Shown here one piece after another: positions 8,043 to 17,878 of a stretch of 64,000 bases of DNA. The notes beneath the pieces were generated by a model. It saw nothing but the letters and a program-made list of their open reading frames with translations, was not told the origin of the DNA and made no database searches. The DNA is taken from NCBI RefSeq assembly GCF_947494875.1, contig NZ_CANLWM010000001.1:434001-498000 (forward strand). The letters run 5' to 3'. Both the position numbers and the translations under genes were made by a program. This DNA is from an uncultured Williamsia sp. (GTDB lineage Bacteria; Actinomycetota; Actinomycetes; Mycobacteriales; Mycobacteriaceae). How positions within the stretch are numbered: the first letter of the stretch is position 1; each line of letters opens with the position of its first letter.

Positions 8043-8777
8043 TCAGCCTTCCGACTCGGCGGCATCGCTGTCGATCTGGCGGGCGTCGTAGAGGACCATG
8101 AGAGCGACGAGGGCCATGGCGACGGCACAGACCGCGACTGCGGGTGTCCCGAGCCATCGGGAGACGACGGACCCGATCACCGCTCCCCCGGCGAAGGCCG
8201 CCACCACCGCGCTGTAGAGCGCGCACCGTCGGCGACTCTCGCCGTCCCGCTGGGTGACGAGGGCATGGACCGACTCCACGAACCGCATCAGGTTGCCGGT
8301 GGTGGCGATGGTGATGATCGGCAGGCCACCGATCGTGCGGAAGAGTTCCATCTGCATCGCTGCGACGAACGCGATGGGTACGGTCACAACCACATTGGCC
8401 CACCCCGCCGGTACCGCGGCCACCAGACCCAGCACCACCGCCTGGGCGAGTGTCACCGACAACAGCAACGCCGCGCTCGTCGCGTCGCGCCACCAGGTGC
8501 GCAGCATCGTCGCCACCAGGACACCGACGACGAACGCGAGGATCGACCAGAGGTGGGCGACGGCCCGATGCCACTCCCCTGCCGCGCTCGACGTCGCGAG
8601 CAGGATCACGTTGCCCGTCTGCGTGTTCGCGAACACCCCGCCCCGCGTGATGTACGTGTAGGCGTCGAGGAACCCGCCCACGCCGATGAGGATCAGGACG
8701 AACCGCGGCGTCGACGCCGTCCCCACTCCTCTGCTCACAGACGTCGAGTCTGCCGCCCCGATGGCGGAGACGCCCAC
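8043..8777 (-). CDS. DUF1275 (YoaK) family membrane protein
   Basis: About 244 aa with six or more hydrophobic helices. The segments GGFLDAYTYITRGGVFANTQTGN and GGLPIITIATTGNLMRF mark the DUF1275 family, which is widespread and of unknown function. The start is uncertain: an ATG at 8849 would run into the start of the divergent symporter gene, so an internal GTG at 8777 is proposed. The gene is convergent with 7483-7992 and divergent from the symporter. Confidence 0.8.
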   Translation of the reverse strand: MGVSAIGAADSTSVSRGVGTASTPRFVLILIGVGGFLDAYTYITRGGVFANTQTGNVILLATSSAAGEWHRAVAHLWSILAFVVGVLVATMLRTWWRDATSAALLLSVTLAQAVVLGLVAAVPAGWANVVVTVPIAFVAAMQMELFRTIGGLPIITIATTGNLMRFVESVHALVTQRDGESRRRCALYSAVVAAFAGGAVIGSVVSRWLGTPAVAVCAVAMALVALMVLYDARQIDSDAAESEG

Positions 8778-8838
8778 ACTCTGCAGTGATGTCCGATATG
8801 TGTGATTCTGGACGCTCTCCGACTTCTCGAAGGCTGGT

Positions 8839-10383
8839 ATGAGCGACATCCTCTCGGCGATCTACGACGTCATCTGGTCCAACGCGCTGGTCTATCTGTG
8901 TCTCGGCGCGGGCCTCTACTTCACGATCCGGACGCGCTTCGTGCAGGTACGGCAGGTGCCGGAGATGCTGCGTCTGCTGGTGCGGGGCGAGAAGTCGGCA
9001 GATGGGGTGTCGTCCTTCCAGGCCCTCGCGATGTCGCTGGCCGGACGCGTGGGAACCGGCAACATCGCCGGCGTGGCCACCGCGATCGCGTTCGGCGGAC
9101 CCGGTGCCCTGTTCTGGATGTGGATGGTGGCGTTCTTCGGCGCGTCGACGTCGTTCGTCGAGTGCACGCTGGGACAGATCTACAAGACCCGGGACAAGCT
9201 GACCGACGAGTACCGGGGCGGCCCGGCGTACTACTTCAGTCGCGCATGGGCGCACACACGCTTCCGGGGAGCCGGGAAGGTGTACGGCATGCTGTTCGCC
9301 GCCGTCACCGTGATCGCCTGCGGTGTGCTGCTGCCCGGCGTGCAGTCGAACTCGATGGCGGTGGCCATGAACGGCGCCTGGGACGTCTCGACGTGGGTCG
9401 TCGGCGTCGGCGCGGTGATCGTCCTCGCGTTCGTGATCATCGGCGGCGTGAAGCGCATCGCCTCGTTCGCATCCGTGGTCGTGCCGTTCATGGCGGTCGC
9501 CTACATCCTCCTCTCGCTGATTGTCCTCGGCGCGAACGCATCCGAGGTTCCCGGTGTCATCGGCCTGGTCTTCTCGAGCGCCTTCGGTTTCGATTCCGCG
9601 TTCGGCGGCATCATCGGTGCCGCCATCATGTGGGGGGTCAAGCGCGGCATCTACTCCAACGAGGCCGGCCAGGGCACGGGACCGCACGCCGCGGCCGCGG
9701 CTGAGGTCTCGCACCCCGCAAAACAGGGCCTCGTACAGGCGTTCGCTGTGTACGTCGACACGCTGTTCGTCTGCAGTGCAACCGGTTTCCTCATCCTCAC
9801 CAGCGGTGCCTACCGCGTCTTCGAGGGCGAGAGCGCCGACGGGCGTGTCCTGGGCGAGGGCGGCGCGCTCGGCGGCGACGTCGTGGTGGGTCCGGCCTAC
9901 GCGCAAGAGGGATTCGACACGCTGCTCGACGGCGCGGGATCGAGCTTCATCGCCATCTCGCTGCTGTTCTTCTGTCTCACGACCATCATCGCCTACTACT
10001 ACATGGCCGAGACCAACCTGCGGTTCCTCATGGGCGACGCCGCCACGCGGTCCATCCCGTTCATCCGGAGCACCGTCGGAGGGACACTGACGATGCTGCT
10101 CCAGGCGGTCATCCTCGTCGCCGTGGTGTGGGGCACCGTCTCGACGGCCGCGGACGCGTGGACACTGGGCGACATCGGTGTCGGGGTGATGGCCTGGCTG
10201 AACATCATCGGCATCCTGATCCTGCAGCAGCCGGCCCTGAAGGCCCTGCGTGACTACGAGTCGCAGAAGAAGAGGGGCCTCGACCCGCAGTTCGACCCGG
10301 CCTCGATCGGGGTCGTCGGTGCGCACTTCTGGGAACAGCGACGCGCGACCGCGGACGTACGGAAGGATCCCGCGACCGCGTGA
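8839..10383 (+). CDS. Alanine/glycine:cation symporter family protein (AGCS)
   Basis: 514 aa integral membrane protein of the Na+/alanine-glycine symporter family, which couples Na+ or H+ to uptake of Ala or Gly. The family signatures are visible: SSFQALAMSLAGRVGTGNIAGVATAI near residues 55-80 and IMWGVKRGIYSNEAGQGTGPHAAAAAEVSHPAKQG near 268-300, with about eleven helices. A 40-residue loop (about 325-370) carries an acidic insert. Single gene with no close partner; regulation not visible. Confidence 0.92.
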   Translation: MSDILSAIYDVIWSNALVYLCLGAGLYFTIRTRFVQVRQVPEMLRLLVRGEKSADGVSSFQALAMSLAGRVGTGNIAGVATAIAFGGPGALFWMWMVAFFGASTSFVECTLGQIYKTRDKLTDEYRGGPAYYFSRAWAHTRFRGAGKVYGMLFAAVTVIACGVLLPGVQSNSMAVAMNGAWDVSTWVVGVGAVIVLAFVIIGGVKRIASFASVVVPFMAVAYILLSLIVLGANASEVPGVIGLVFSSAFGFDSAFGGIIGAAIMWGVKRGIYSNEAGQGTGPHAAAAAEVSHPAKQGLVQAFAVYVDTLFVCSATGFLILTSGAYRVFEGESADGRVLGEGGALGGDVVVGPAYAQEGFDTLLDGAGSSFIAISLLFFCLTTIIAYYYMAETNLRFLMGDAATRSIPFIRSTVGGTLTMLLQAVILVAVVWGTVSTAADAWTLGDIGVGVMAWLNIIGILILQQPALKALRDYESQKKRGLDPQFDPASIGVVGAHFWEQRRATADVRKDPATA

Positions 10384-10444
10384 TCCCGCCGCGGCGCCGG
10401 CAACTCCGCCCGATGTGACAACTGCACAGTGTATGTTCATCCGT

Positions 10445-11272
10445 ATGACCGCTGTCGCTCCTGGCGATCTCGCCGGCCACACCATCGTCATGTCCGGCGG
10501 ATCCCGGGGTATCGGGCTGGCCATCCTGCTCGCCGCGGCGAAGCGCGGCGCGAACGCCGTCATCCTCGCCAAGACGGACGCCCCGGACCCTCGGCTGCCC
10601 GGAACGGTGCACACCGCGGTCGCCGAGATCGAGGCCGCCGGCGGACGAGCCACGGCCGTCGTCGGGGACGTCCGCAACGAGGACGACGTCGCCCGGGCGG
10701 TGCAGACCGCGCTCGACACCTATGGCGGGGTCGACGTCTGCGTCAACAACGCCTCCGCGATCTCGCAGACGGCGACGACCGAGCTGTCGGCCAAACGCTA
10801 CGACCTGATGGCCGACATCAACGTGCGTGGCACGTTCCTCCTCAGCAAGGCCTGTCTGCCGCACCTCGTCGACTCCGGTCGCGGTCAGATCCTCACGCTG
10901 TCGCCGCCACTGAACATGTCGCCGCACTGGCTCGGGCGCTTCCCCGCGTACACGATGACGAAGTATGCGATGACGACGCTGACGCTGGGCTTCTCGGCCG
11001 AGGTCGAATCCGTTGCGGCGACGTGCCTGTGGCCGCAGACGCGGATCGCCACGGCCGTGATCAAGAACCTCCTCGGAGGCGACGAGGCGGTCGCGAAGTC
11101 GCGCGACCCCGCCATCATGGCGGACGCGGCCGCCGTCATCCTCACCTCGGGCGGCTCCTTCGACGGTCAGACGGTGATCGACGCGGACGTCCTCCGCGGT
11201 GCAGGCGTCACCGACCTCTCCGGGTACGGCGGCGGAGACGATCCGACCCTCGACCTCTACGTCGACCCATGA
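10445..11272 (+). CDS. SDR-family oxidoreductase, HSDL2-like
   Basis: 275 aa short-chain dehydrogenase. The NADP-binding motif is SGGSRGIGLAI (about 18-28), followed by NNAS and a catalytic YTMTK (Tyr-x3-Lys). The third catalytic position reads LSPP, so the usual Ser is shifted, as in the hydroxysteroid dehydrogenase-like 2 group. Substrate unknown. The stop overlaps the start of an enoyl-CoA hydratase gene (ATGA), which suggests fatty-acid or isoprenoid-acid catabolism. Another ATG lies 12 bases upstream. Confidence 0.87.
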   Translation: MTAVAPGDLAGHTIVMSGGSRGIGLAILLAAAKRGANAVILAKTDAPDPRLPGTVHTAVAEIEAAGGRATAVVGDVRNEDDVARAVQTALDTYGGVDVCVNNASAISQTATTELSAKRYDLMADINVRGTFLLSKACLPHLVDSGRGQILTLSPPLNMSPHWLGRFPAYTMTKYAMTTLTLGFSAEVESVAATCLWPQTRIATAVIKNLLGGDEAVAKSRDPAIMADAAAVILTSGGSFDGQTVIDADVLRGAGVTDLSGYGGGDDPTLDLYVDP

Positions 11273-12129
11273 GCCCACTCCGACCGGCTACCAGCCGAGA
11301 CACCGTCCGAGTCGATGTCGCAGACGGCGTCATGACGGTGACGCTGAACCGACCGGACGCGCTCAACGCGTACACGCCGCAGATGGGTTCGGAGTTGTTG
11401 TCGGTGTTCGACGACGCAGATGCCGACGACGCGGTCCGCGTCGTCCTGATCACCGGCGCGGGCCGGGCCTTCTGCGCGGGGGCAGACGTCTCCGGCGACG
11501 GATCACGATTCACCTACCCCGACGGGGACCGTCATGAGGACCCGGGTGGCACCATCACGCTGCGCATGATGCGGCTGCTCAAGCCCACGATCGTCGCGAT
11601 CAACGGGGCCGCGGTGGGGATCGGCGCCACCCTGACCCTCGCCGCCGACATCCGAATCGCCTCCACGACAGCCGTGTTCGCATTCGCGTTCACCCGTCTC
11701 GGCATCGTCCCGGAGGCGGCATCGCCGTGGTTCCTACCGCGGGTGGTCGGTCTGCCGCAGGCCCTGGAGTGGACGATGACCGGCCGGCGGTTCGCCGCCG
11801 ACGAGGCACTGCACGGGGGTCTCGTGCGGTCGACGCACGAGCCCGCCGAGTTGTTGCCCGCCGCCAGGGAACTGGCAGCCGAGATCGTCGACAACACCGC
11901 TCCGGTGTCCGTCGCGCTGACGCGACAGCTGCTGTGGCGTGCGTCGTCGGACACCGATCCCCTGGCGACCCATCGCCTCGCGTCGCAGGGGATGCGGGCA
12001 CGCGGTGAGGCACGCGACGTCCGCGAGGGGATCGCGGCGTTCCTGGAGAAGCGCCGACCGTCGTTCCCGGACACCGTCTCCGCCGACATGCCGGAGTTCT
12101 ATCCCTGGTGGGTCGACGAGCCGTTCTGA
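11269..12129 (+). CDS. Enoyl-CoA hydratase/isomerase family protein
   Basis: 286 aa crotonase-fold protein. The CoA-binding and oxyanion-hole segments are AFCAGADVSG (about 65-75) and INGAAVGIGATLTLAADIRIA (about 108-128). In the catalytic region the sequence is LGIVPEAASPWFLPRVVG, with the Glu present, so the protein may be active as a hydratase. The C-terminal part is extended. Coupled by ATGA overlap to the SDR gene upstream, so the pair probably act in sequence on an acyl-CoA. Substrate unknown. Confidence 0.9.
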   Translation: MSPLRPATSRDTVRVDVADGVMTVTLNRPDALNAYTPQMGSELLSVFDDADADDAVRVVLITGAGRAFCAGADVSGDGSRFTYPDGDRHEDPGGTITLRMMRLLKPTIVAINGAAVGIGATLTLAADIRIASTTAVFAFAFTRLGIVPEAASPWFLPRVVGLPQALEWTMTGRRFAADEALHGGLVRSTHEPAELLPAARELAAEIVDNTAPVSVALTRQLLWRASSDTDPLATHRLASQGMRARGEARDVREGIAAFLEKRRPSFPDTVSADMPEFYPWWVDEPF

Positions 12130-12151
12130 CCCCGAGCTGTCGGATCTGGTG

Positions 12152-15010
12152 TCAGGGGACGACGTTCACCATCCGGCCCGGGACATAGATCACCTTGCGC
12201 GGCTCACCGTCGAGCAGGGCGGCGATCTTGTCGTCGGCGAGCGCCGCACCGACCACGGTGGCCTCGTCGGCCTCGGCCGCGACCGTGATCCGACTGCGCA
12301 CCTTGCCCTTCACCTGCACAGGGATCTCGACCGTGTCCTCGACCAGCAGCGACTCGTCCGCGACCGGGAAGGGTCCGCGAGCCAGTGACTCGTCGTGGCC
12401 GAGGTGTGCCCACAGTTCCTCCGCGAGGTGCGGCGCGACCGGGGCGACCATCGAGATCAACGGCGACACCGCATCGCGCGGAGACCCGTCCGGGTACTGC
12501 TTGGTGAGGTGATTCGTGTATTCGATGAGCTTGGCGATCGCGGTGTTGAACCGCAGCGCGGCGTAGTCCTCGCGGACACCGGCGATGGTGCGGTGCAACG
12601 CCTTCATCGTGTCCTCGGCGGGCGCCTCGTCGGTCAGACGGACACCGCCGGACTCCTCGTCGACGACGAGACGCCACACACGCTGCAGGAAGCGTTGCGC
12701 GCCGACAACGTCCTTGGTCGCCCAGGGACGCGACTGGTCGAGCGGGCCCATCGACAGCTCGTAGACGCGGAGTGTGTCCGCGCCGTAGTCCCGGCAGATG
12801 TCGTCGGGCGCAACGGAGTTCTTCAGGGACTTGCCCATCTTCCCGTACTCACGCTGCACCGGTTGACCCTGGTGGAAGAAACCGCCGTCGCGCTCCTCCA
12901 CCTCCTCGGCCGGGACGTAGATCCCGCGGGCGTCGGTGTAGGCGAACGCCTGGATCATGCCCTGGTTGTACAACTTCCGGTACGGCTCGACGCTCGACAC
13001 GTGCCCGAGGTCGAACAGCACCTTGTGCCAGAACCGCGCGTACAGCAGGTGCAGCACCGCGTGTTCCACACCGCCGATGTACAGGTCGAGCCCGCCAGGG
13101 TCGTTGGCACCGTGGATGTCCGGACGCGGACCCATCCAGTACTTCTCGTTCTCGGGCTCGCAGAAGCGTGTCTCGTCGGTCGGGTCGATGTACCGCAGCT
13201 GGTACCAGGAACTCCCGGCCCACTGAGGCATGACGTTGGTGTCGCGCATGTAGTGCTTCAGGCCGTCCCCGAGGTCGAGCTCGACGTTCGCCCAGTCCGT
13301 CGCCTTCGCCAGCGGGGGAGAGGGGACGCTGTCGGCGTCGTCGGGATCGAACGAGACGGGTGCGAAGTCGTCGACCTCGGGCAACTCGACGGGCAGGTCC
13401 GACTCCGGGATCTGGTGGGCCTGACCCGCGTCGTCGTAGACGATCGGGAACGGCTCGCCCCAGTAGCGTTGCCGCGCGAAGAGCCAGTCGCGCAGCTTGT
13501 ACTGCACTGTGCCCGTGCCGGTCCCGTCGGCCTCGAGTCGCTCGATGATGGCGGCCTTGGCCTCGTCGACGCGCAGACCGTCCAGGAAACCGGAGTTCAC
13601 CAACGGACCGTCGCCGATGTACGCGGCCTCGGCGACTCCCTCGTCGGACCCGATCACCTCGACGATCGGCAGACCGAACGCGGTCGCGAACTCGAAGTCG
13701 CGGCCGTCGTGGGCAGGGACAGCCATGATGGCGCCGGTGCCGTACCCGATCAGTACGTAGTCGGCGATGAAGACCGGGACCTGCTCGCCGTTCACGGGAT
13801 TCACTGCGTACGCACCGGTGAAGACGCCGGTCTTCTCCTTGCTCTCCTGACGTTCGAGGTCGGACTTCGCCGCGATCGAGGCGCGGTAGCCGGCGACGGC
13901 GTCGGCCGGCGTCGCGGCACCGCCCGTCCAGCGGGAGTCGACGTCGGTGGGCCAATTCGGGGTGACGATCCGGTCGACGAGATCGTGTTCGGGCGCGAGG
14001 ACCATGTAGGTGGCGCCGAACAGGGTGTCGGGGCGGGTGGTGAACACCTCGACGGAAGTGTCGACACCGGGGATCGAGAAGGACACCCGTGCACCGCGGG
14101 ACCGCCCGATCCAGTTCTGCTGCATCGACTTCACCTTGTCCGGCCAGTCGAGCAGCTCGAGGTCGTCGAGGAGGCGGTCGGAATAGGCGGTGATGCGCAT
14201 CATCCACTGCCGCAGGCGCTTCCGGAACACCGGGAAGTTGCCGCGATCGCTGCGGCCGTCGGCGGTGACCTCCTCGTTCGCCAACACGGTGCCCAGTCCG
14301 GGACACCAGTTGACCATCGAATCCGACTGGTACACCAGTCGGTACGAGTCGACGACGGCCGCCTTGGCCGCCTCGTCGAGGTCGGCCCATGTCGAGCCGT
14401 CGGCGGGGGAGCGGGTGCCGGCGTCGAACTCGGCGATCAGCTCCGACACCGGGCGCGCCGTGTTCGCGTCCTCGTCGTACCAGGCGCCGTGGATCTGCAG
14501 GAAGATCCACTGCGTCCACTTGTAGAAGTCGACGTCTGTGGTCGACACCCGCCGACGCTCGTCGTGCCCGAGGCCGAGCCGACGGATCTGGGCGAGGTAG
14601 CGCTCGACGTTGGCCTCGGTGGTGGTGCGCGGGTGGGTGCCGGTCTGCACTGCGTACTGCTCGGCGGGCAGGCCGAACGCGTCGAACCCCATCGTGTGCA
14701 GGACGTTGACACCGATCATCCGGTGGAAGCGGGCGTAGACGTCGCTGGCGATGAATCCCAGCGGGTGCCCGACGTGCAGGCCCGAGCCGGACGGGTACGG
14801 GAACATGTCCTGCACGAACAGCTTGTCGGTGGTGCCGCCGAGGTCACCCGCGAGCGGGCCGACCGGGTTGGGCGCCTCGAAGGTGCCCCGCTCGGTCCAG
14901 ATCCGCTGCCAGCGGGCCTCGATGTCGCCGGCCAGCTCCGCGGTGTAGCGGTGGCCGGTGGCGGAGGCGGTGGTTTCGCTCGTCACCTGACCAGCGTAAA
15001 GCGTGGCCAC
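12152..15010 (-). CDS. leuS: Leucyl-tRNA synthetase
   Basis: 952 aa class I synthetase that charges tRNA-Leu in the cytosol. The HIGH-type motif is GLHVGHPLG (about 77-85), the CP1 editing domain follows (about 300-500), and the KMSKS-type motif is KMGKS (about 728). The start is either the codon at 15010 or a GTG at 14986; the M. tuberculosis homolog aligns well from RYTAELA onward, so neither is excluded. The gene is divergent from the SdpI-like gene. It belongs to the same neighbourhood as YqgE and the MFS gene further right, as in M. tuberculosis (Rv0037c, Rv0038, Rv0041). Confidence 0.96.
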   Translation of the reverse strand: MATLYAGQVTSETTASATGHRYTAELAGDIEARWQRIWTERGTFEAPNPVGPLAGDLGGTTDKLFVQDMFPYPSGSGLHVGHPLGFIASDVYARFHRMIGVNVLHTMGFDAFGLPAEQYAVQTGTHPRTTTEANVERYLAQIRRLGLGHDERRRVSTTDVDFYKWTQWIFLQIHGAWYDEDANTARPVSELIAEFDAGTRSPADGSTWADLDEAAKAAVVDSYRLVYQSDSMVNWCPGLGTVLANEEVTADGRSDRGNFPVFRKRLRQWMMRITAYSDRLLDDLELLDWPDKVKSMQQNWIGRSRGARVSFSIPGVDTSVEVFTTRPDTLFGATYMVLAPEHDLVDRIVTPNWPTDVDSRWTGGAATPADAVAGYRASIAAKSDLERQESKEKTGVFTGAYAVNPVNGEQVPVFIADYVLIGYGTGAIMAVPAHDGRDFEFATAFGLPIVEVIGSDEGVAEAAYIGDGPLVNSGFLDGLRVDEAKAAIIERLEADGTGTGTVQYKLRDWLFARQRYWGEPFPIVYDDAGQAHQIPESDLPVELPEVDDFAPVSFDPDDADSVPSPPLAKATDWANVELDLGDGLKHYMRDTNVMPQWAGSSWYQLRYIDPTDETRFCEPENEKYWMGPRPDIHGANDPGGLDLYIGGVEHAVLHLLYARFWHKVLFDLGHVSSVEPYRKLYNQGMIQAFAYTDARGIYVPAEEVEERDGGFFHQGQPVQREYGKMGKSLKNSVAPDDICRDYGADTLRVYELSMGPLDQSRPWATKDVVGAQRFLQRVWRLVVDEESGGVRLTDEAPAEDTMKALHRTIAGVREDYAALRFNTAIAKLIEYTNHLTKQYPDGSPRDAVSPLISMVAPVAPHLAEELWAHLGHDESLARGPFPVADESLLVEDTVEIPVQVKGKVRSRITVAAEADEATVVGAALADDKIAALLDGEPRKVIYVPGRMVNVVP

Positions 15011-15054
15011 GGGCCCGCAGCCCCCCGGTCGTAGGCGCCTCGTATCCTGGTCGG

Positions 15055-15492
15055 GTGATCACCGCAGCCCTCGTCCTGGGAGTCGTCGACGCCGTCCTGG
15101 CCGTCGCCGTACTCGTGGTCGGCGCGCTGGGTGTGACGCGCCGCCTCCCGCGCAACCGGTTCGTCGGGATCCGCACGCCGCTGACCCTCCGCTCCGACGC
15201 CGCCTTCGCCACCGCGCACACCGTCGCCGGGCCCGGATTCCTCGGTGCGGGCCTCATCGCCGTTCTCGGAGCGGTTCTGGGCATCGCTGCCGGATCGGCG
15301 ACGGGCCTCGTGTTCGCCGCGGTCGCCCTCGTCGCCGCCGTCGTGATCGTCGGAGCGGCCGCGTCGGTCGGACTGCGCGCCGCCGCCCGTGTGCCCGATG
15401 CCCCCGCCGACGACTCGTGCGGCACCAGCGGCTGCGGGTCCTGCGTCCTCGCCGGCGCATGCGGGACGGCGAACTCCACCGCGCGGTGCTGA
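15055..15492 (+). CDS. SdpI-family membrane protein with Cys-rich tail
   Basis: 145 aa from a GTG start, with three predicted helices (about 3-25, 60-80, 85-110). The loop [19 protein letters not shown] is the hallmark of the SdpI/YhfL family, known from immunity to the Bacillus toxin SdpC but much broader in distribution. The C-terminal 25 residues carry five Cys (CGTSGC, CVLAGAC and a final Cys), not expected in the family and possibly a metal or redox site. The 3' end overlaps the next gene. Confidence 0.75.
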   Translation: MITAALVLGVVDAVLAVAVLVVGALGVTRRLPRNRFVGIRTPLTLRSDAAFATAHTVAGPGFLGAGLIAVLGAVLGIAAGSATGLVFAAVALVAAVVIVGAAASVGLRAAARVPDAPADDSCGTSGCGSCVLAGACGTANSTARC

Positions 15493-16490
15493 AGCGACTC
15501 CACGTCGACGGCTTCATACTGGCGATCCTCGCCGCCGTCGTCGTCGCGTCCGTCCTGCCCGCCCGAGGGGTCTTCGCCGACGTCATGTCGTGGGTCGTCG
15601 TCGCGGCGATCGCACTGTTGTTCTTCCTCTACGGCGCCCGGATGCACCCGCGGGAGGCGATCGAGGGCCTCACCCACTGGCGCCTGCACCTGACGATCCT
15701 GGCGTTCACGTTCGTCCTGTTCCCGCTGATCGGCCTCGCGCTGCGCCCGCTGGCCGATCCGGTCCTCGGTGGCGACCTCGCGCTCGGCGTCGTCTTCCTC
15801 TGCCTGCTGCCCTCGACGGTCCAGTCGTCGATCGCGTTCACATCGATCGCCCGCGGCAACGTGGCGGGCGCCATCGTCAGCGCGTCCGCCTCCAACCTGA
15901 TCGGCGTCATCCTCACCCCGCTGCTGGTGGTCGTCCTGCTCAGCGGCGGCTCAGGGGTCCACATCGACGCGTCGGCGATCCTGCAGATCGTCCTGCAGAT
16001 CCTGGTGCCGTTCATCGTCGGGCAACTGGCCCGGCCACTCGTCGGGGGATTCCTCACCCGCCACGCCGGGCCGACCAAGCTCGTCGACCGCGGATCGATC
16101 GTGCTGGTCGTCTACGTCGCGTTCAGCGAGGGCGTCCGCGAGCACATCTGGTCGATCGTGCGGTGGTGGCAGATCCTCGTCGTGATCGGCGGTTCGATCG
16201 TCCTGGTGGCCGCGATGTTGTTCCTCACCGGCTGGGTGTCGCGACGGTTCCAGTTCTCGCGCGCCGACGCGGTCGCGATCCAGTTCTGCGGGACCAAGAA
16301 GAGCCTCGCGACCGGGTTGCCGATGGCCGCGGTGCTGTTCGCGAACCAGCAGGTCGGTCTGATCGTGCTGCCGCTGTTGGTCTTCCACCAGATCCAGCTG
16401 ATGATCTGCGCCTGGTACGCAGCGAGGCTGTCGCGGCAGGACCCTGCTACTTCTTCTGCCGGCGACTCCCGGAGTGCCAGTCCTCGGTGA
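15459..16490 (+). CDS. Bile acid:sodium symporter (BASS/SBF-like) family protein
   Basis: About 343 aa with nine to ten helices. The segments LPSTVQSSIAFTSIARGNVAGAI (about 125-150) and QFCGTKKSLATGLPMA (about 275-290) match the SBF-like group of BASS transporters, related to YfeH. Substrate is unknown; the family moves organic anions with Na+. The ATG at 15459 overlaps the SdpI-like gene by 34 bases; a GTG at 15486 would give a 7-base overlap and is equally plausible. The short C-terminal tail is Ser-rich. Confidence 0.87.
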   Translation: MRDGELHRAVLKRLHVDGFILAILAAVVVASVLPARGVFADVMSWVVVAAIALLFFLYGARMHPREAIEGLTHWRLHLTILAFTFVLFPLIGLALRPLADPVLGGDLALGVVFLCLLPSTVQSSIAFTSIARGNVAGAIVSASASNLIGVILTPLLVVVLLSGGSGVHIDASAILQIVLQILVPFIVGQLARPLVGGFLTRHAGPTKLVDRGSIVLVVYVAFSEGVREHIWSIVRWWQILVVIGGSIVLVAAMLFLTGWVSRRFQFSRADAVAIQFCGTKKSLATGLPMAAVLFANQQVGLIVLPLLVFHQIQLMICAWYAARLSRQDPATSSAGDSRSASPR

Positions 16491-17178
16491 TGCCCTCGGC
16501 GCCCGGCTCGACGCCGAACGCGCGGAGCTGCGGCCGCTCACGCAGTGACCGCTTCATCTCGGCGAAGCCGGGGAAGCTCGCCAGGCCGATGACGTGGTCC
16601 CAGAGTTCGAGCGCGTCGGCGTCGTCGGGCAGTCGGCTGATCACGGGGCCGAAGAACGCGACGCCGGTCGGCGGGGAGAACTGCAGGATCGGTGTGCCCA
16701 CGTCCTTGCCGGTCAGTTCCAACGCCTGATCGGTCTCGGCCTGGATGCCCGCGTCACGGGTCTCGTCGTCGAGGGCGTCGGCATGATCGGCCGGCAGATC
16801 GAGCCGCGCGAGGATCGGTGCGACGAACTCCGCGGTTCCGCGGCGGGCCTGGCCGGCGGCGTCGTCGGGTGCCTGCTTCGTGTCGAAGATCGCCGTCCCG
16901 AGCGCCTCGTAGAACGGTCCGACGGCGTCGTCGCCGTGCCGGTCACGGATGCTCGACGCGACCCGCAGGAGCTTCAGGCCCGCGGTGTGCTGCGCCTCGT
17001 ACTCCGGCGGGAAGTGGATGTCGTAGTCGACGCCGGCGTTCAGCTGCCGCAGCGAGATGAACCGCCAACCGACGCTGTAGTCGCGCTGCCGCGCGACGCT
17101 GCGCACCCACTTGCTGGTCATCCAGGCGAAGGGGCACACCGGGTCGAACCAGAAGTCGAGGTCGGACGACTGTGTCAT
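16447..17178 (-). CDS. DsbA-family thiol oxidoreductase, Rv2466c (mycothiol nitroreductase)-like
   Basis: 243 aa thioredoxin-fold protein with a helical insertion. The motif FWFDPVCPFAW at the N-terminus and GTPILQFSPPTGVAFFGPV near the cis-Pro match the mycothiol-dependent nitroreductase Rv2466c. Rv2466c has CPWC; here the motif is CPFA, so the nucleophilic Cys remains and the resolving Cys is lost, which would leave a monothiol mechanism using mycothiol. It overlaps the tetR stop by ATGA and is therefore expected to be under that regulator. Convergent with the BASS gene with a 44-base overlap of ends. Confidence 0.85.
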   Translation of the reverse strand: MTQSSDLDFWFDPVCPFAWMTSKWVRSVARQRDYSVGWRFISLRQLNAGVDYDIHFPPEYEAQHTAGLKLLRVASSIRDRHGDDAVGPFYEALGTAIFDTKQAPDDAAGQARRGTAEFVAPILARLDLPADHADALDDETRDAGIQAETDQALELTGKDVGTPILQFSPPTGVAFFGPVISRLPDDADALELWDHVIGLASFPGFAEMKRSLRERPQLRAFGVEPGAEGITEDWHSGSRRQKK

Positions 17179-17774
17179 CCCACGAAGCGTAATGCGCCCC
17201 GCGCCGCTCGGGTCAGGTGCTCGACGATCTGCTGTGTCGACCAGCCGTGGTGGCGACCGAGGTCGTAGACCACCCGCTCGTCGAAGATCGTGACCCACAG
17301 CAGCACGGTGGCGGTCACGTCGGCCGTCGGGATGGCTCCCTTCGCGACGAGCGCCTCGACGACGCCGGCGAGGGTTGCGTGCAGTGCGACGATCGCCGGG
17401 TCGCCGGCGACGAGCCGCTCGATGAAGCCCTCGTGGCTGCGGATGTGGCGAACGGCGGGACCCCACACCTCCGCCTGCGCGACCCACTGCTCGCAGAACG
17501 CGTCGAACCGGGCCGGCGGGTCGTCGACGTCGATCTCGTCCAACGCCGCGGTCAGCTGCCCGGCGGCGCGAGAGTAGTAGGCGTGCAACGCATCCGACGG
17601 CGATGGGAAGTGCCGGTAGGCCGTCGCGACGCCGACTCCGGCCTCGCTGGCGAGTTCAGGGATGGAGAAGTCGACCCGGCCCTCCTCCAGCAGCCGCTCG
17701 ACAGCATCGGTGAGTGCAGAGCGACTGCGGACCGCGTCGCTGCGGATCCGGGTCGACGTGTTCCGGGCCACCAT
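17175..17774 (-). CDS. TetR/AcrR-family regulator
   Basis: 199 aa. An N-terminal helix-turn-helix (about 15-60) includes FSIPELASEAGVGVATAYRHF, the TetR signature. The C-terminal domain is of the AcrR type that binds small hydrophobic ligands. Likely represses its own operon (with the DsbA-like gene) and perhaps the divergent MFS gene; two AGAA-N-TTCT inverted repeats in the 104-bp gap are its probable operators. Confidence 0.9.
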   Translation of the reverse strand: MVARNTSTRIRSDAVRSRSALTDAVERLLEEGRVDFSIPELASEAGVGVATAYRHFPSPSDALHAYYSRAAGQLTAALDEIDVDDPPARFDAFCEQWVAQAEVWGPAVRHIRSHEGFIERLVAGDPAIVALHATLAGVVEALVAKGAIPTADVTATVLLWVTIFDERVVYDLGRHHGWSTQQIVEHLTRAARGALRFVG

Positions 17775-17789
17775 GCCGCCACTGTATCC

Positions 17790-17853
17790 GAGAAGTTCTT
17801 CCCAACTGCCCGATCATGGGCTACGGTCGTCGCTCAAGTGATCAGAACTTCTC
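17790..17853. promoter_or_regulatory. Paired operator-like sites between tetR and MFS genes
   Basis: GAGAAGTTCT at 17790-17799 and its exact reverse complement AGAACTTCTC at 17844-17853. Each core is itself the palindrome AGAA-N-TTCT. The two centres are 54 bp apart, close to five helical turns, so a TetR dimer pair could bind on one face and control both divergent promoters. Confidence 0.6.
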
Positions 17854-17878
17854 ACTTCGAGCGGGCAGGAGGGCAACC

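Noticed and set aside
15055-15492. SdpI-like gene as immunity gene of a toxin system
   Set aside because: No SdpC-like toxin or SdpAB gene is nearby.
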